From Clostridium sp. CAG:1193 (GTDB lineage Bacteria > Bacillota_I > Bacilli_A > RF39 > UBA660), in contig HF990807.1 of assembly GCA_000436255.1 (NCBI GenBank), positions 1-9,941 of the forward strand: 9,941 nucleotides of DNA, in the 5' to 3' direction. Each line of letters begins with the position of its first letter. Position 1 is the first letter of the stretch. The position numbers and the translations under genes are program-made. Under the pieces are notes generated by a model. The model saw only the letters and a program-made list of their open reading frames with translations, made no database searches and was not told where the DNA came from. Of this stretch, positions 1 to 7,460 are shown one piece after another.

Positions 1-22
1 CTCCCCAAAATGACTCTTTCAT
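1..22 (-). CDS. Start of an unidentified gene downstream of ricA (partial)
   Basis: Seven codons are visible (MKESFWG) before the window ends. The start is supported by a strong ribosome binding site, AGAGGTGAT at 26-34, four bases before the ATG. The product cannot be identified from seven residues. In Bacillus subtilis the gene after ymcA is cotE and then mutS, but cotE lies elsewhere in this window and these residues do not look like MutS, so gene order gives no help. The gene lies 50 bases beyond ricA, after an intrinsic terminator, so it is either expressed by readthrough or from a promoter not recognised here. Confidence 0.6.
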
Positions 23-25
23 ATT

Positions 26-34
26 ATCACCTCT
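26..34 (-). promoter_or_regulatory. Ribosome binding site of the leftmost gene, inside an alternative hairpin
   Basis: AGAGGTGAT on the minus strand, ideally spaced from the ATG at 20-22. Its AGAGG core belongs to a segment (30-40) that is perfectly complementary to 54-64, which is also one arm of the ricA terminator. Pairing of 30-40 with 54-64 would hide this ribosome binding site. Confidence 0.65.
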
Positions 35-49
35 ATTATTGATTATATC

Positions 50-87
50 AAAAAATAATAGAGGAATAAAGATTATTCCTCTATTAT
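50..87 (-). terminator. Intrinsic terminator of miaB-ricA
   Basis: Perfect 13-bp inverted repeat, arms 55-67 and 75-87 with a 7-base loop, followed on the minus strand by a run of U at 50-54. The ricA stop codon (73-75) lies at the loop edge, so the last codons of ricA form the upstream arm. The GAGG/CCTC core gives a more stable stem than the other AT-rich terminators in this window. Confidence 0.85.
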
Positions 88-402
88 CAATTCTTTTACA
101 AACTTATCCATTCTATTTTTAATTATTAATAACATATTATTTAAAGTGTCACATGATTCTTTATAATCTAGATAAATTGGTATACTATTTAATTCTTTTT
201 CTTTTTGTTTTAATTCTTCTTCTTTTAAAATAGAAGGACGTCTTACTAAATCTTTTTCTATTTGTTTTATCTCATTAACTAAAGAGTTAATATCTTCATT
301 ATTGCTTATTTTATTAGTAAGTGATACATAGTTTTTATACTCACTACTTTCTTTTATATTAGTAATTAATGCATCTATCTTTTTTATAATATCGTTATTC
401 AT
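73..402 (-). CDS. ricA: YlbF/YmcA family protein, probable RicA
   Basis: A 109-residue, helix-rich, charged protein with no signal peptide or membrane segment. The pattern (N-terminal helix, a central EIKQIEKDLV-type helix, a Lys/Glu-rich linker, then ELNSIPIYLDYKES and a last long helix) matches the YlbF/YmcA family (DUF964). Its place directly after miaB matches Bacillus subtilis ymcB-ymcA, hence the RicA assignment. There RicA works with RicF (YlbF) and RicT (YaaT) as a cytoplasmic complex that directs RNase Y to mature operon mRNAs and affects competence, biofilm and sporulation. The ATG overlaps the end of miaB by 8 bases and its own ribosome binding site is weak, so translational coupling to miaB is likely. 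It is shorter than B. subtilis RicA (about 143 residues), lacking the C-terminal tail, and has one cysteine (in ESCDT). Fe-S cluster sharing as described for the B. subtilis complex may therefore differ. It could be another YlbF paralogue. Confidence 0.75.
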   Translation of the reverse strand: MNNDIIKKIDALITNIKESSEYKNYVSLTNKISNNEDINSLVNEIKQIEKDLVRRPSILKEEELKQKEKELNSIPIYLDYKESCDTLNNMLLIIKNRMDKFVKELIIEE

Positions 403-1810
403 CTAATACACCATCTAAACTCCATGTTTTTGCATCTGTTATTTTTACATTTACTATTTTACCAATATAACTTAAATCTGCTTTTACATTTACTAATTTA
501 TTTTCTTTAGAATATCCACTTAACATACCCTCTTTTTCACTTTTTCCATCTATTAATACTGATAAAGTTTTATTAAGCATACGGTCATTTGATTCTTTTG
601 AATACTTATTTATTAAATCATTTAAGATTTGTAATCTTTCTTCTTTTTCTTCTTTAGTAACATTATCTTTTATATTTGCAGCAGGTGTTCCTACTCTTGG
701 TGAATATATAAATGTGTATGCTAAATCATATTTGCATTCATTTACTATATCAAGGGTTTCTTTAAAATCCTCCATAGTTTCATTTGGAAATCCTACTATA
801 ATATCTGTAGTTAAACTTAAGTCTTTAATGTTTTCTTTTAATTTTTTTACTAATTCTAGGTATGATTCTTTAGTATATTTTCTTCCCATTAATTTAAGAA
901 TTCTATTGCTACCACTTTGTACTGGCAAATGAATATAAGGAAGTACATTTTCATTTTCTTTTATTACTTTAATCATATCATCATTAAAATCCCATGGATG
1001 AGATGTAACGAATTTTATTCTCTCTATTTTAGTATTTGCAACATCTTGTAATAAATTTGACATATCATATTTCATATCTTTAAAATCTTTTCCGTATGCA
1101 TTTACATTTTGTCCAAGTAAAGTTACTTCTTTATATCCTTCTTTTACTAATTCTTCTACTTCACGCACTATATCTTTTGGAAGTCTACTTCTTTGTTTTC
1201 CTCTTGTATAAGGAACTATACAATAAGTACAAAATTTATCACATCCATACATAATATTAACCCATGCTTTAAACTTATTTTCTCTTTTTACTGGTATATC
1301 TTCAACTATATCTCCTTCTTTACTCCAAACATCTATTTGCTGTTTATTATTTTTAATACTATTATAAAGAGCATCTGGTAAAGAATGTAAGTTATGTGTT
1401 CCGATTACAAAATTAACCCATTTATACTTATCCATCAATGTATTAATTACAACTTCTTCTTGAGCCATACATCCACATATACCAATCATAAGAGGTCTTT
1501 CTTCTTTTATATGCTTAAGTCTTCCTAACATTCCATAAACTTTATTATGAACATTTTCTCTTATTGCACATGTATTTAGTATAACTAAAGATGCATCATC
1601 TATTCCAAGTGCTTTTTTATATCCCATGCCTTCTAACATCGCACATATATTTTCAGAATCTCTTTCATTCATTTGACATCCGTAAGTTCTTACATAATAT
1701 TTTTTATTATCTCCTAAATGTTTATATTCATCTTTAATTTTAAAACCACGTATAATTTTAACTTCTTCTTTTCCTCTAGTTCTTGCATTTTTAAAATCAG
1801 GTGTATTCAT
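395..1810 (-). CDS. miaB: tRNA-2-methylthio-N6-dimethylallyladenosine synthase MiaB
   Basis: A 471-residue radical-SAM methylthiotransferase that converts i6A37 to ms2i6A37 in tRNAs reading UNN codons. The N-terminal UPF0004 domain carries the three cysteines of the auxiliary Fe-S cluster: C45 (TYGCQMNERDSE), C81 (NTCAIRE) and C114 (GCMAQ). The radical-SAM motif is C190-x3-C194-x2-C197 (GCDKFCTYCIVPYTRGKQRSR). The remaining core includes LGQNVNAYG, HLPVQSGS and DIIVGFPNET. A TRAM RNA-binding domain occupies roughly the last 65 residues. NERDSE and CTYCIVPYTRG favour MiaB over MtaB or RimO. A longer frame opens at a TTG at 1828, but AAGGAG at 1818-1823 sits seven bases before the ATG at 1810, which I take as the start. 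The gene has its own promoter upstream, and its stop overlaps the ricA start. Confidence 0.96.
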   Translation of the reverse strand: MNTPDFKNARTRGKEEVKIIRGFKIKDEYKHLGDNKKYYVRTYGCQMNERDSENICAMLEGMGYKKALGIDDASLVILNTCAIRENVHNKVYGMLGRLKHIKEERPLMIGICGCMAQEEVVINTLMDKYKWVNFVIGTHNLHSLPDALYNSIKNNKQQIDVWSKEGDIVEDIPVKRENKFKAWVNIMYGCDKFCTYCIVPYTRGKQRSRLPKDIVREVEELVKEGYKEVTLLGQNVNAYGKDFKDMKYDMSNLLQDVANTKIERIKFVTSHPWDFNDDMIKVIKENENVLPYIHLPVQSGSNRILKLMGRKYTKESYLELVKKLKENIKDLSLTTDIIVGFPNETMEDFKETLDIVNECKYDLAYTFIYSPRVGTPAANIKDNVTKEEKEERLQILNDLINKYSKESNDRMLNKTLSVLIDGKSEKEGMLSGYSKENKLVNVKADLSYIGKIVNVKITDAKTWSLDGVLDE

Positions 1811-1817
1811 AAAATCA

Positions 1818-1823
1818 CTCCTT
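1818..1823 (-). promoter_or_regulatory. Ribosome binding site that fixes the miaB start
   Basis: AAGGAG lies seven bases before the ATG at 1808-1810. The TTG that opens the longer frame at 1826-1828 is upstream of this site, so the extra six codons are very unlikely to be translated. Confidence 0.85.
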
Positions 1824-1834
1824 AACAAGTTAAT

Positions 1835-1863
1835 ATTTTATCATAAAATATATATAAAAACAA
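1835..1863 (-). promoter_or_regulatory. SigA-type promoter of miaB-ricA
   Basis: On the minus strand TTGTTT (1858-1863), a 17-base spacer, and TAAAAT (1835-1840) preceded by TGA, giving an extended -10. It lies immediately after the polC terminator and about 25 bases before the miaB start. Prediction by consensus only; AT-rich sequence raises the chance of false matches. Confidence 0.55.
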
Positions 1864-1865
1864 AG

Positions 1866-1892
1866 AAAACTATATAACAATTATATAGTTTT
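1866..1892 (-). terminator. Intrinsic terminator of polC
   Basis: Inverted repeat of 12 bp (arms 1866-1877 and 1881-1892) with a 3-base loop, followed on the minus strand by CTTTG. The stem is AT-rich with two G-C pairs per hairpin at most and the U-run is imperfect, so efficiency is uncertain. The first base of the upstream arm overlaps the polC stop codon (1892-1894). Confidence 0.6.
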
Positions 1893-4800
1893 TAAAATAA
1901 ACTTAACTGACTAGTTTCTGGCATACCTTCTAATATACCCATTGCTCGCATTTTATCTGCAACTGGTTGTGATACTTTACCTCTTTGAACAATATCCTCA
2001 ATACTAAAGAATTCTTGTTTTTCTCTTTCTTCAACTAATTTTCTTGCAACAACGTCTCCTAAACCTTCTATTGCATTAAATGGTGGATATATTGAATTAT
2101 CATCTTTTACATCCCATATAGTTGAATTACTTTTATATAAATCAACGGGTAAGAATTTAATTCCTCTTGCAGTTGCTTCAAGTGCCACTTTAAGACTTTC
2201 AAGTGTGCCCATTTCTCTATTAGTAGCATCAAATCCTTTGTTTTGTATTTCTATTATTTTTGCTTTTATAGCATCATACCCTTTTATCATAACTTCTACA
2301 TCTACATCTGTTGCTTTGCATGTTAACCATGATGCATAGTAATAAACTGGCATATGCACTTTATACCATGCAATTCTAAATGCACTTATAACATATGCAG
2401 CAGCATGTGCTTTTGGGAACATGTATTTAATTTTTTGACATGAATTAATATACCAATCTTCTATTCCTGCTTCTTTCATAGTTTTTACATGTTCCATCCA
2501 ACCTTCCGGATCTTTTGAAGCTTTACCTTTTCTAACAAACTCCATTATTTTAAATGCTTTAATTGGTTTTACACCATGATACATTAAATAAACCATTATA
2601 TCATCACGACATCCAATTACATCTTTAAATGGAACTATTTTATTTTTAATAAGTTCTTGTGCATTGCCTAACCATACATCTGTACCATGAGAAAGACCTG
2701 ATATTTTAATTAATTCTGCAAATGTTGTAGGCTTTGTTTCTGCAACCATACCTATTGTAAATGGAGTTCCAAATTCAGGTATTCCAAGTGTTCCTGTTTC
2801 ACATAATATTTGTTCATTAGTAACTCCAAGTGCTTTTGTTGATGTAAATATACTCATTGTTTCTTTATCATCAAGTGGTACTTTAGTTATATCTGTATGT
2901 GTTAAATCTTGAATCATACGTAATTGCGTTGGGTCAGAATGTCCTAGTATATCAAGTTTTAATACGCATTGATCTATCGCATGGTAATCAAAATGTGTTG
3001 TTCTCCATGCAGATGAATCATCTTCTGCTGGAAATTGATATGGTGTAAAATCAAATACATCCATATAATCCGGTATAACTACTATACCTCCTGGGTGTTG
3101 TCCTGTTGTTCTTTTAACACCCGTACATCCAATTGCAAGTCTTTCCATTTCAACATTTCTTTTAGACATTCCTTTTTCTTCTAAATATCCTCTTACATAT
3201 CCAAATGCTGTTTTATCTGCAACTGTACCTATTGTTCCTGCTCTATATACATTATCATCACCAAATAATACTTTAGTATAAGCATGAGCAGATGCTTGAT
3301 TTAAATCACTAAAGTTTAAATCTATATCTGGTACTTTATCTGCATTAAAACCTAGGAATGTAGCAAATGGCATATCTTGTCCATCTTTATATAATGCTTC
3401 ACCACATTTTGGACATTTTTTATCTGGTAAATCAAATCCAGTTGAATAATTTTTACCTAAAGGGATTCCTTCATCATCATTAAATATACTAGTTTTACAA
3501 TTTAGACAACGATAATGAGCTGATAATGGATTAACTTCTGTTATACCCATCATTGTTGCAACAAATGATGAACCAACAGATCCACGGGAACCTACTAAAT
3601 ATCCTTCATCATTAGAGTGTTTAACTAATCTTTGTGCAATTAAGTATATAGGATCAAATCCACCGCCTATAATTCCACCAAGTTCTTTTTTTAATTTTTT
3701 CTCTAAAGAGTTATCGTTAAGGTCTCCATCTTCTTCATTCCAATTTTCTTTTAAGTGAGTCTTAATTAATTCTCTTACACTATCAAAACCTTCTAGTATT
3801 GTTTTATGTACACATGCAAAAGTTTTATTAATTAATTCTTCATCACTAATATCTTTATTTTCTTTCTTTATATTGTCTAATGTATATTTATATACAACAT
3901 CTCCATATAACTCTGTAGATATTCTTTCTTCTATATTGTGTGGGAGTGGATCACCATACCATTCTTTTGCTTTATCATATACTAAATCTGTTACTACTCT
4001 TGGACAATCTAAGTAACTTTTTCCATCATCACTTTTAACTCTTGGTGAAAATGGTATACCTTTTGTATCTATTATAACTTCTATTTCATCTATTAAATCT
4101 AGAAAATCATTAGTATTTTTAACTACTATTTCATATGCTAAATCATTACCTAAAAATGCAAAATCATTAAGCATTTCATCAGTAGTTCTAAAGTGTTGTG
4201 ATGGTATTTCTTTTATTTCTCTTTTAGCAAGAGGATGACGTCCTCCACCAGGTACTTTTTGATTAACTATAATCTCTCTATATATTTTATCTTCTCTTTT
4301 AAAATGATGTACATCTCCTGTAGCTACTATTATTTTACCTGCTTCTTTTGTAGCATTTATTATTTTCCTAATACGATCTTGTAGCTCATTAACATCTTTA
4401 AAATCACTAAGTTGGATTAAATGACCATACACTTCAGGAGGTTGAACCTCAACATAATCATAGAAATTAATTATATTTGTAAGTTCTTCTTTTTCTTTAC
4501 TTCCTGCTTCTTTAAATACTTCACTTTCATAGCAACCACTACCAATTAATAAACCATCTCTTAATTCATTTAATTTACTTCTTAAAATTCTTGGAGTTTT
4601 ATATAAATATACTGTGTTTGCAAGTGAAATTATTTTAAATAAATTTTTAAGTCCTTTTTTATTTTTGGCAATTGCATTAAAGTGAAATGTTCTTCCGAAT
4701 TTATGTATTTCATTTTTTGATATTAAACTATCTAAATCAGATATTTTCTTAATATTTTGATTTGTAATTTTTTCAAGCATTTTATGAAATACATATGCAG

Positions 4801-6493
4801 TACCTTCTGCATCATAATCTGCTCTATGGTGTGCATCTTCTTCCCAAGGCACATTATATCTTTTAACAAGTGCACTTAATCCGTGACGTGAAAATCCTTG
4901 ATCTATTACTCTTGATAATTCAAGTGTATCTATTACTGTATTTTTAAACTCACCTAAATTATATTTTTTCATAGACATTTCTATAAATGAAATATCAAAT
5001 TTAGCATTGTGTGCGACCATTGGTAAGTCACCAGCCCAATCTAGGAATCTTTTAGTTACTTCTTCTTCATTATCTTTATCTTTTACCATTTCATCAGTAA
5101 TACAAGTTAACTCAGTTATTTTATCTGGTATATGTCTACCTGGATTTATTAATTCATCAAATCTATCAATTATAATTCCTTCTTTTATTTTTACTGCACC
5201 TATTTCAATCATTTGATCTCCACCAGCAGCATTAAATCCGGTAGTTTCAGTATCAAATACAACAAATGTATTAGACATAAGATCTTCATCTGTAGGCCTT
5301 ACTACTATATTTACTGTATCATCAACTAATGTAAGTTCAGTACCATATAATCCTTTAAAATGTTTACTTTTATCTTCTATTTTTTTATTATGATCATTAA
5401 TTAATGAATATGCGATTGGGAATGCTTGACAACCATTATGGTCAGTTATTGCAACACCTCTATAACCCATATTAATGGCATTAGTAACTAACTCGCATGT
5501 ATGTTTACCTAAATCAAGATTAGTAATACCATCCATTTGACTCATCATTGTATGAGCATGAAGTTCAACTCTTTTTACTGGCGCATCATCTACTATTTTT
5601 TTATCTTTAGAAGGTATTTCCATTATATCTTTAGCATTTAATACTATTTCTCTTGAATATGGATCATTTTTTGTAAATCCTTTTATTTTTATCCATTTAC
5701 CAACTTTTAGTTTAGAACATAACGCACTAAATTCTTTCGCATCACGAGAAAATAATTTACAATAAATACTATCAGTATTATCACTTATTTTTAAAGTTAA
5801 TATTTTAAATGGTGTTTTAGATGATTCAAAAGCATCTACACCAAATATATAACATTCAAGCACAAGATTTCCCTCTTCACCCATAATATTTCTTATTTCA
5901 GTATTAACTTCTTCTGTTATTTCACTACCAATAATTACTTTAGAGTCTTCCTTTTTAGTTTCTTTTTTTAACTCTTTAGTCTCCTGTTCTATCTCTTTTT
6001 TTATCTCTTCATTCTTCTTCTCATTAATAAATATTTTTATCTCATTATTAAATCCGCATTCAATAAATCTTTTTTTTATTATATCTATATACTCATTTAA
6101 TCTTGACTCTTCTGCTTTACTTAAGACTTCTATAACTATATCATCATTATCTATGTATACACTATTTTCTATAAATATTTTAGAAGCCATTCCGTGTAAA
6201 TCATTAATTATCATTTTATAATAAGAAAGTAGATAATCATAATTAACATTTTCATATTTAATTATTAAACTAGTACTTAATATTTTTTCATTATCTGTAA
6301 ATGTTTTATTTATTAAACTATTAAAATCATTATACACATCAATATTTAAAGTACTTTTTAAGGATAATTTAAATAAACAAGTCTTATTACTTTTACTAAT
6401 TACTATTTTATCTAAAACGCCATCAGTAAAATATGCATAATAATCCTCGTTCATATGTATTTTATCAAGTAATAATTTTAATTTATCATGCAT
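1892..6493 (-). CDS. polC: DNA polymerase III PolC-type alpha subunit
   Basis: The 1533-residue replicative DNA polymerase of low-GC Gram-positives, with built-in proofreading. Domains in order: a divergent N-terminal region with a Lys/Glu-rich linker (to about 200); an OB fold (about 210-300); a PHP domain starting at RVELHAHTMMS (HAH at 312-314), interrupted by a DnaQ-type DEDDh exonuclease; then the rest of PHP and the polymerase core. The exonuclease shows DTETTG (414-419), AHNAKFD (494-500) and HRADYDA with H556 and D561. The polymerase shows GSRGS (968-972), a four-cysteine zinc ribbon (C996, C999, C1027, C1030) and PDIDL with catalytic D1056 and D1058. It ends in QLSLF, the typical PolC clamp-binding tail. 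At about 100 residues longer than B. subtilis PolC, the extra is mainly N-terminal. The frame opens at an ATG at 6517, but that lies at the predicted transcription start and has no ribosome binding site. The ATG at 6493 follows AGAAGG. Confidence 0.97.
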   Translation of the reverse strand: MHDKLKLLLDKIHMNEDYYAYFTDGVLDKIVISKSNKTCLFKLSLKSTLNIDVYNDFNSLINKTFTDNEKILSTSLIIKYENVNYDYLLSYYKMIINDLHGMASKIFIENSVYIDNDDIVIEVLSKAEESRLNEYIDIIKKRFIECGFNNEIKIFINEKKNEEIKKEIEQETKELKKETKKEDSKVIIGSEITEEVNTEIRNIMGEEGNLVLECYIFGVDAFESSKTPFKILTLKISDNTDSIYCKLFSRDAKEFSALCSKLKVGKWIKIKGFTKNDPYSREIVLNAKDIMEIPSKDKKIVDDAPVKRVELHAHTMMSQMDGITNLDLGKHTCELVTNAINMGYRGVAITDHNGCQAFPIAYSLINDHNKKIEDKSKHFKGLYGTELTLVDDTVNIVVRPTDEDLMSNTFVVFDTETTGFNAAGGDQMIEIGAVKIKEGIIIDRFDELINPGRHIPDKITELTCITDEMVKDKDNEEEVTKRFLDWAGDLPMVAHNAKFDISFIEMSMKKYNLGEFKNTVIDTLELSRVIDQGFSRHGLSALVKRYNVPWEEDAHHRADYDAEGTAYVFHKMLEKITNQNIKKISDLDSLISKNEIHKFGRTFHFNAIAKNKKGLKNLFKIISLANTVYLYKTPRILRSKLNELRDGLLIGSGCYESEVFKEAGSKEKEELTNIINFYDYVEVQPPEVYGHLIQLSDFKDVNELQDRIRKIINATKEAGKIIVATGDVHHFKREDKIYREIIVNQKVPGGGRHPLAKREIKEIPSQHFRTTDEMLNDFAFLGNDLAYEIVVKNTNDFLDLIDEIEVIIDTKGIPFSPRVKSDDGKSYLDCPRVVTDLVYDKAKEWYGDPLPHNIEERISTELYGDVVYKYTLDNIKKENKDISDEELINKTFACVHKTILEGFDSVRELIKTHLKENWNEEDGDLNDNSLEKKLKKELGGIIGGGFDPIYLIAQRLVKHSNDEGYLVGSRGSVGSSFVATMMGITEVNPLSAHYRCLNCKTSIFNDDEGIPLGKNYSTGFDLPDKKCPKCGEALYKDGQDMPFATFLGFNADKVPDIDLNFSDLNQASAHAYTKVLFGDDNVYRAGTIGTVADKTAFGYVRGYLEEKGMSKRNVEMERLAIGCTGVKRTTGQHPGGIVVIPDYMDVFDFTPYQFPAEDDSSAWRTTHFDYHAIDQCVLKLDILGHSDPTQLRMIQDLTHTDITKVPLDDKETMSIFTSTKALGVTNEQILCETGTLGIPEFGTPFTIGMVAETKPTTFAELIKISGLSHGTDVWLGNAQELIKNKIVPFKDVIGCRDDIMVYLMYHGVKPIKAFKIMEFVRKGKASKDPEGWMEHVKTMKEAGIEDWYINSCQKIKYMFPKAHAAAYVISAFRIAWYKVHMPVYYYASWLTCKATDVDVEVMIKGYDAIKAKIIEIQNKGFDATNREMGTLESLKVALEATARGIKFLPVDLYKSNSTIWDVKDDNSIYPPFNAIEGLGDVVARKLVEEREKQEFFSIEDIVQRGKVSQPVADKMRAMGILEGMPETSQLSLF

Positions 6494-6503
6494 GTTATCA
6501 CAA

Positions 6504-6509
6504 CCTTCT
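6504..6509 (-). promoter_or_regulatory. Ribosome binding site that fixes the polC start
   Basis: AGAAGG, ten bases before the ATG at 6491-6493. No comparable site precedes the upstream in-frame ATG at 6517, whose eight extra codons would contain this site. Confidence 0.7.
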
Positions 6510-6522
6510 TTTGTCATTAGTT

Positions 6523-6550
6523 ATTATAACATTTATATTAATTAGAACAA
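6523..6550 (-). promoter_or_regulatory. SigA-type promoter of polC with extended -10
   Basis: A perfect TATAAT (6523-6528) preceded by TGT, forming an extended -10, with a weak TTGTTC -35 (6545-6550) at 16 bases. Transcription would start near 6516, about 23 bases before the chosen polC start codon. This also argues against the ATG at 6517. The promoter follows directly after the terminator of the surface-protein gene, so polC is probably its own transcription unit. Confidence 0.6.
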
Positions 6551-6579
6551 AGAAAAAATTCAAAATAAATTTGAATTTT
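6550..6579 (-). terminator. Intrinsic terminator of the prepilin-like gene
   Basis: Ten-bp perfect inverted repeat (arms 6555-6564 and 6570-6579, 5-base loop), followed on the minus strand by further U residues interrupted by a C (6550-6554). It begins two bases after the stop codon at 6582-6584. The stem has one G-C pair, so it relies on the U-run. Confidence 0.65.
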
Positions 6580-6581
6580 AA

Positions 6582-7460
6582 TTACATACTTAATATATAT
6601 GGGTCAGTGCTTGTTCCACTTCCGCTTGTTATTTTTACACCTGACTTTAAGTATAAAGCTGGATAAACTGGCATTGAAACACTTGCATTACCACTATCTA
6701 CACTACCATCATTATAAATACGCCATACATAAGATGAAGTATCAGATCTAGAAGCTGGTGAAAATGCCCACATTGATGTACCAGAATGCATCCAATTATT
6801 ATTTTTACATATAAATTTATTATTTGCATCTAGAGTACGCATATCTGTTTTACACGTAGTCTCACTACTTGCATATGCATAATCTGTTATATATGGTAAT
6901 CCAATATATCCTGTCCAAGAAGTTGTTCTTGTTATTGTATCATCAGTACAAGATGTACATATTTTACCATTTACAGTGCCTCTTTCTGCATTATAAGAAG
7001 AAATGGTTCCTAATGTTTTATTATATGTTAACGATGAAAATCCAATTGCACCTGTATTCCATGTATGATTATCTATCATTGATTTTGCTGTTTCATTCAA
7101 GCTTGCCGCTGGACACGTTGTTGTTGCATTCTTTGATGATTTATAACATGTTACATCAGATCCACCATAATATTTTGTATTTAAGTATCCTTTTAAATCA
7201 GATACACTCCATTCATTTATACCATATCCCATATTTACTGATGAATCACTTGAATCCCATGATAAATTACCTAATTTTTCATTTCTAATTATTTTAACAT
7301 TATTACCAAATATTCCTATTACTCTCCAAGTTTCATCATTAAACTTAACATAGTTATTTGGATTTGCACCAGAATATCTTAAATTATGATCGGTTGTATT
7401 ATCACTAACCATTTCTCCAGTTGATTTAAGTGCTTCAACTGCATTTCCAGTAACTTTCAT
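6582..7460 (-). repeat. Tandem domain repeat, copy 2 (C-terminal)
   Basis: Encodes residues 465-756 (292 residues plus the stop), starting MKVTGNAVEALKSTGEMV, and is homologous to 7461-8351. By eye about two-thirds of residues are identical. Several DNA stretches are perfectly conserved: 7045-7079 equals 7936-7970 (35 bp) and 7241-7271 equals 8132-8162 (31 bp), both offset by exactly 891 bases. The two copies differ most between the WTLSP/WAFSP motif and YLKSGV. Confidence 0.9.

Noticed and set aside
714..1381. Plus-strand frames opposite miaB, and similar ones opposite polC, the prepilin gene and cotE
   Set aside because: All lie antisense to well-identified conserved genes, have AT-rich low-complexity translations, and lack start signals.
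1811..1828. TTG start of miaB at 1828
   Set aside because: The AAGGAG site lies downstream of it and is well placed for the ATG at 1810.
6494..6517. Longer polC start at 6517
   Set aside because: The ATG coincides with the predicted transcription start and lacks a ribosome binding site; AGAAGG lies between it and the ATG at 6493.
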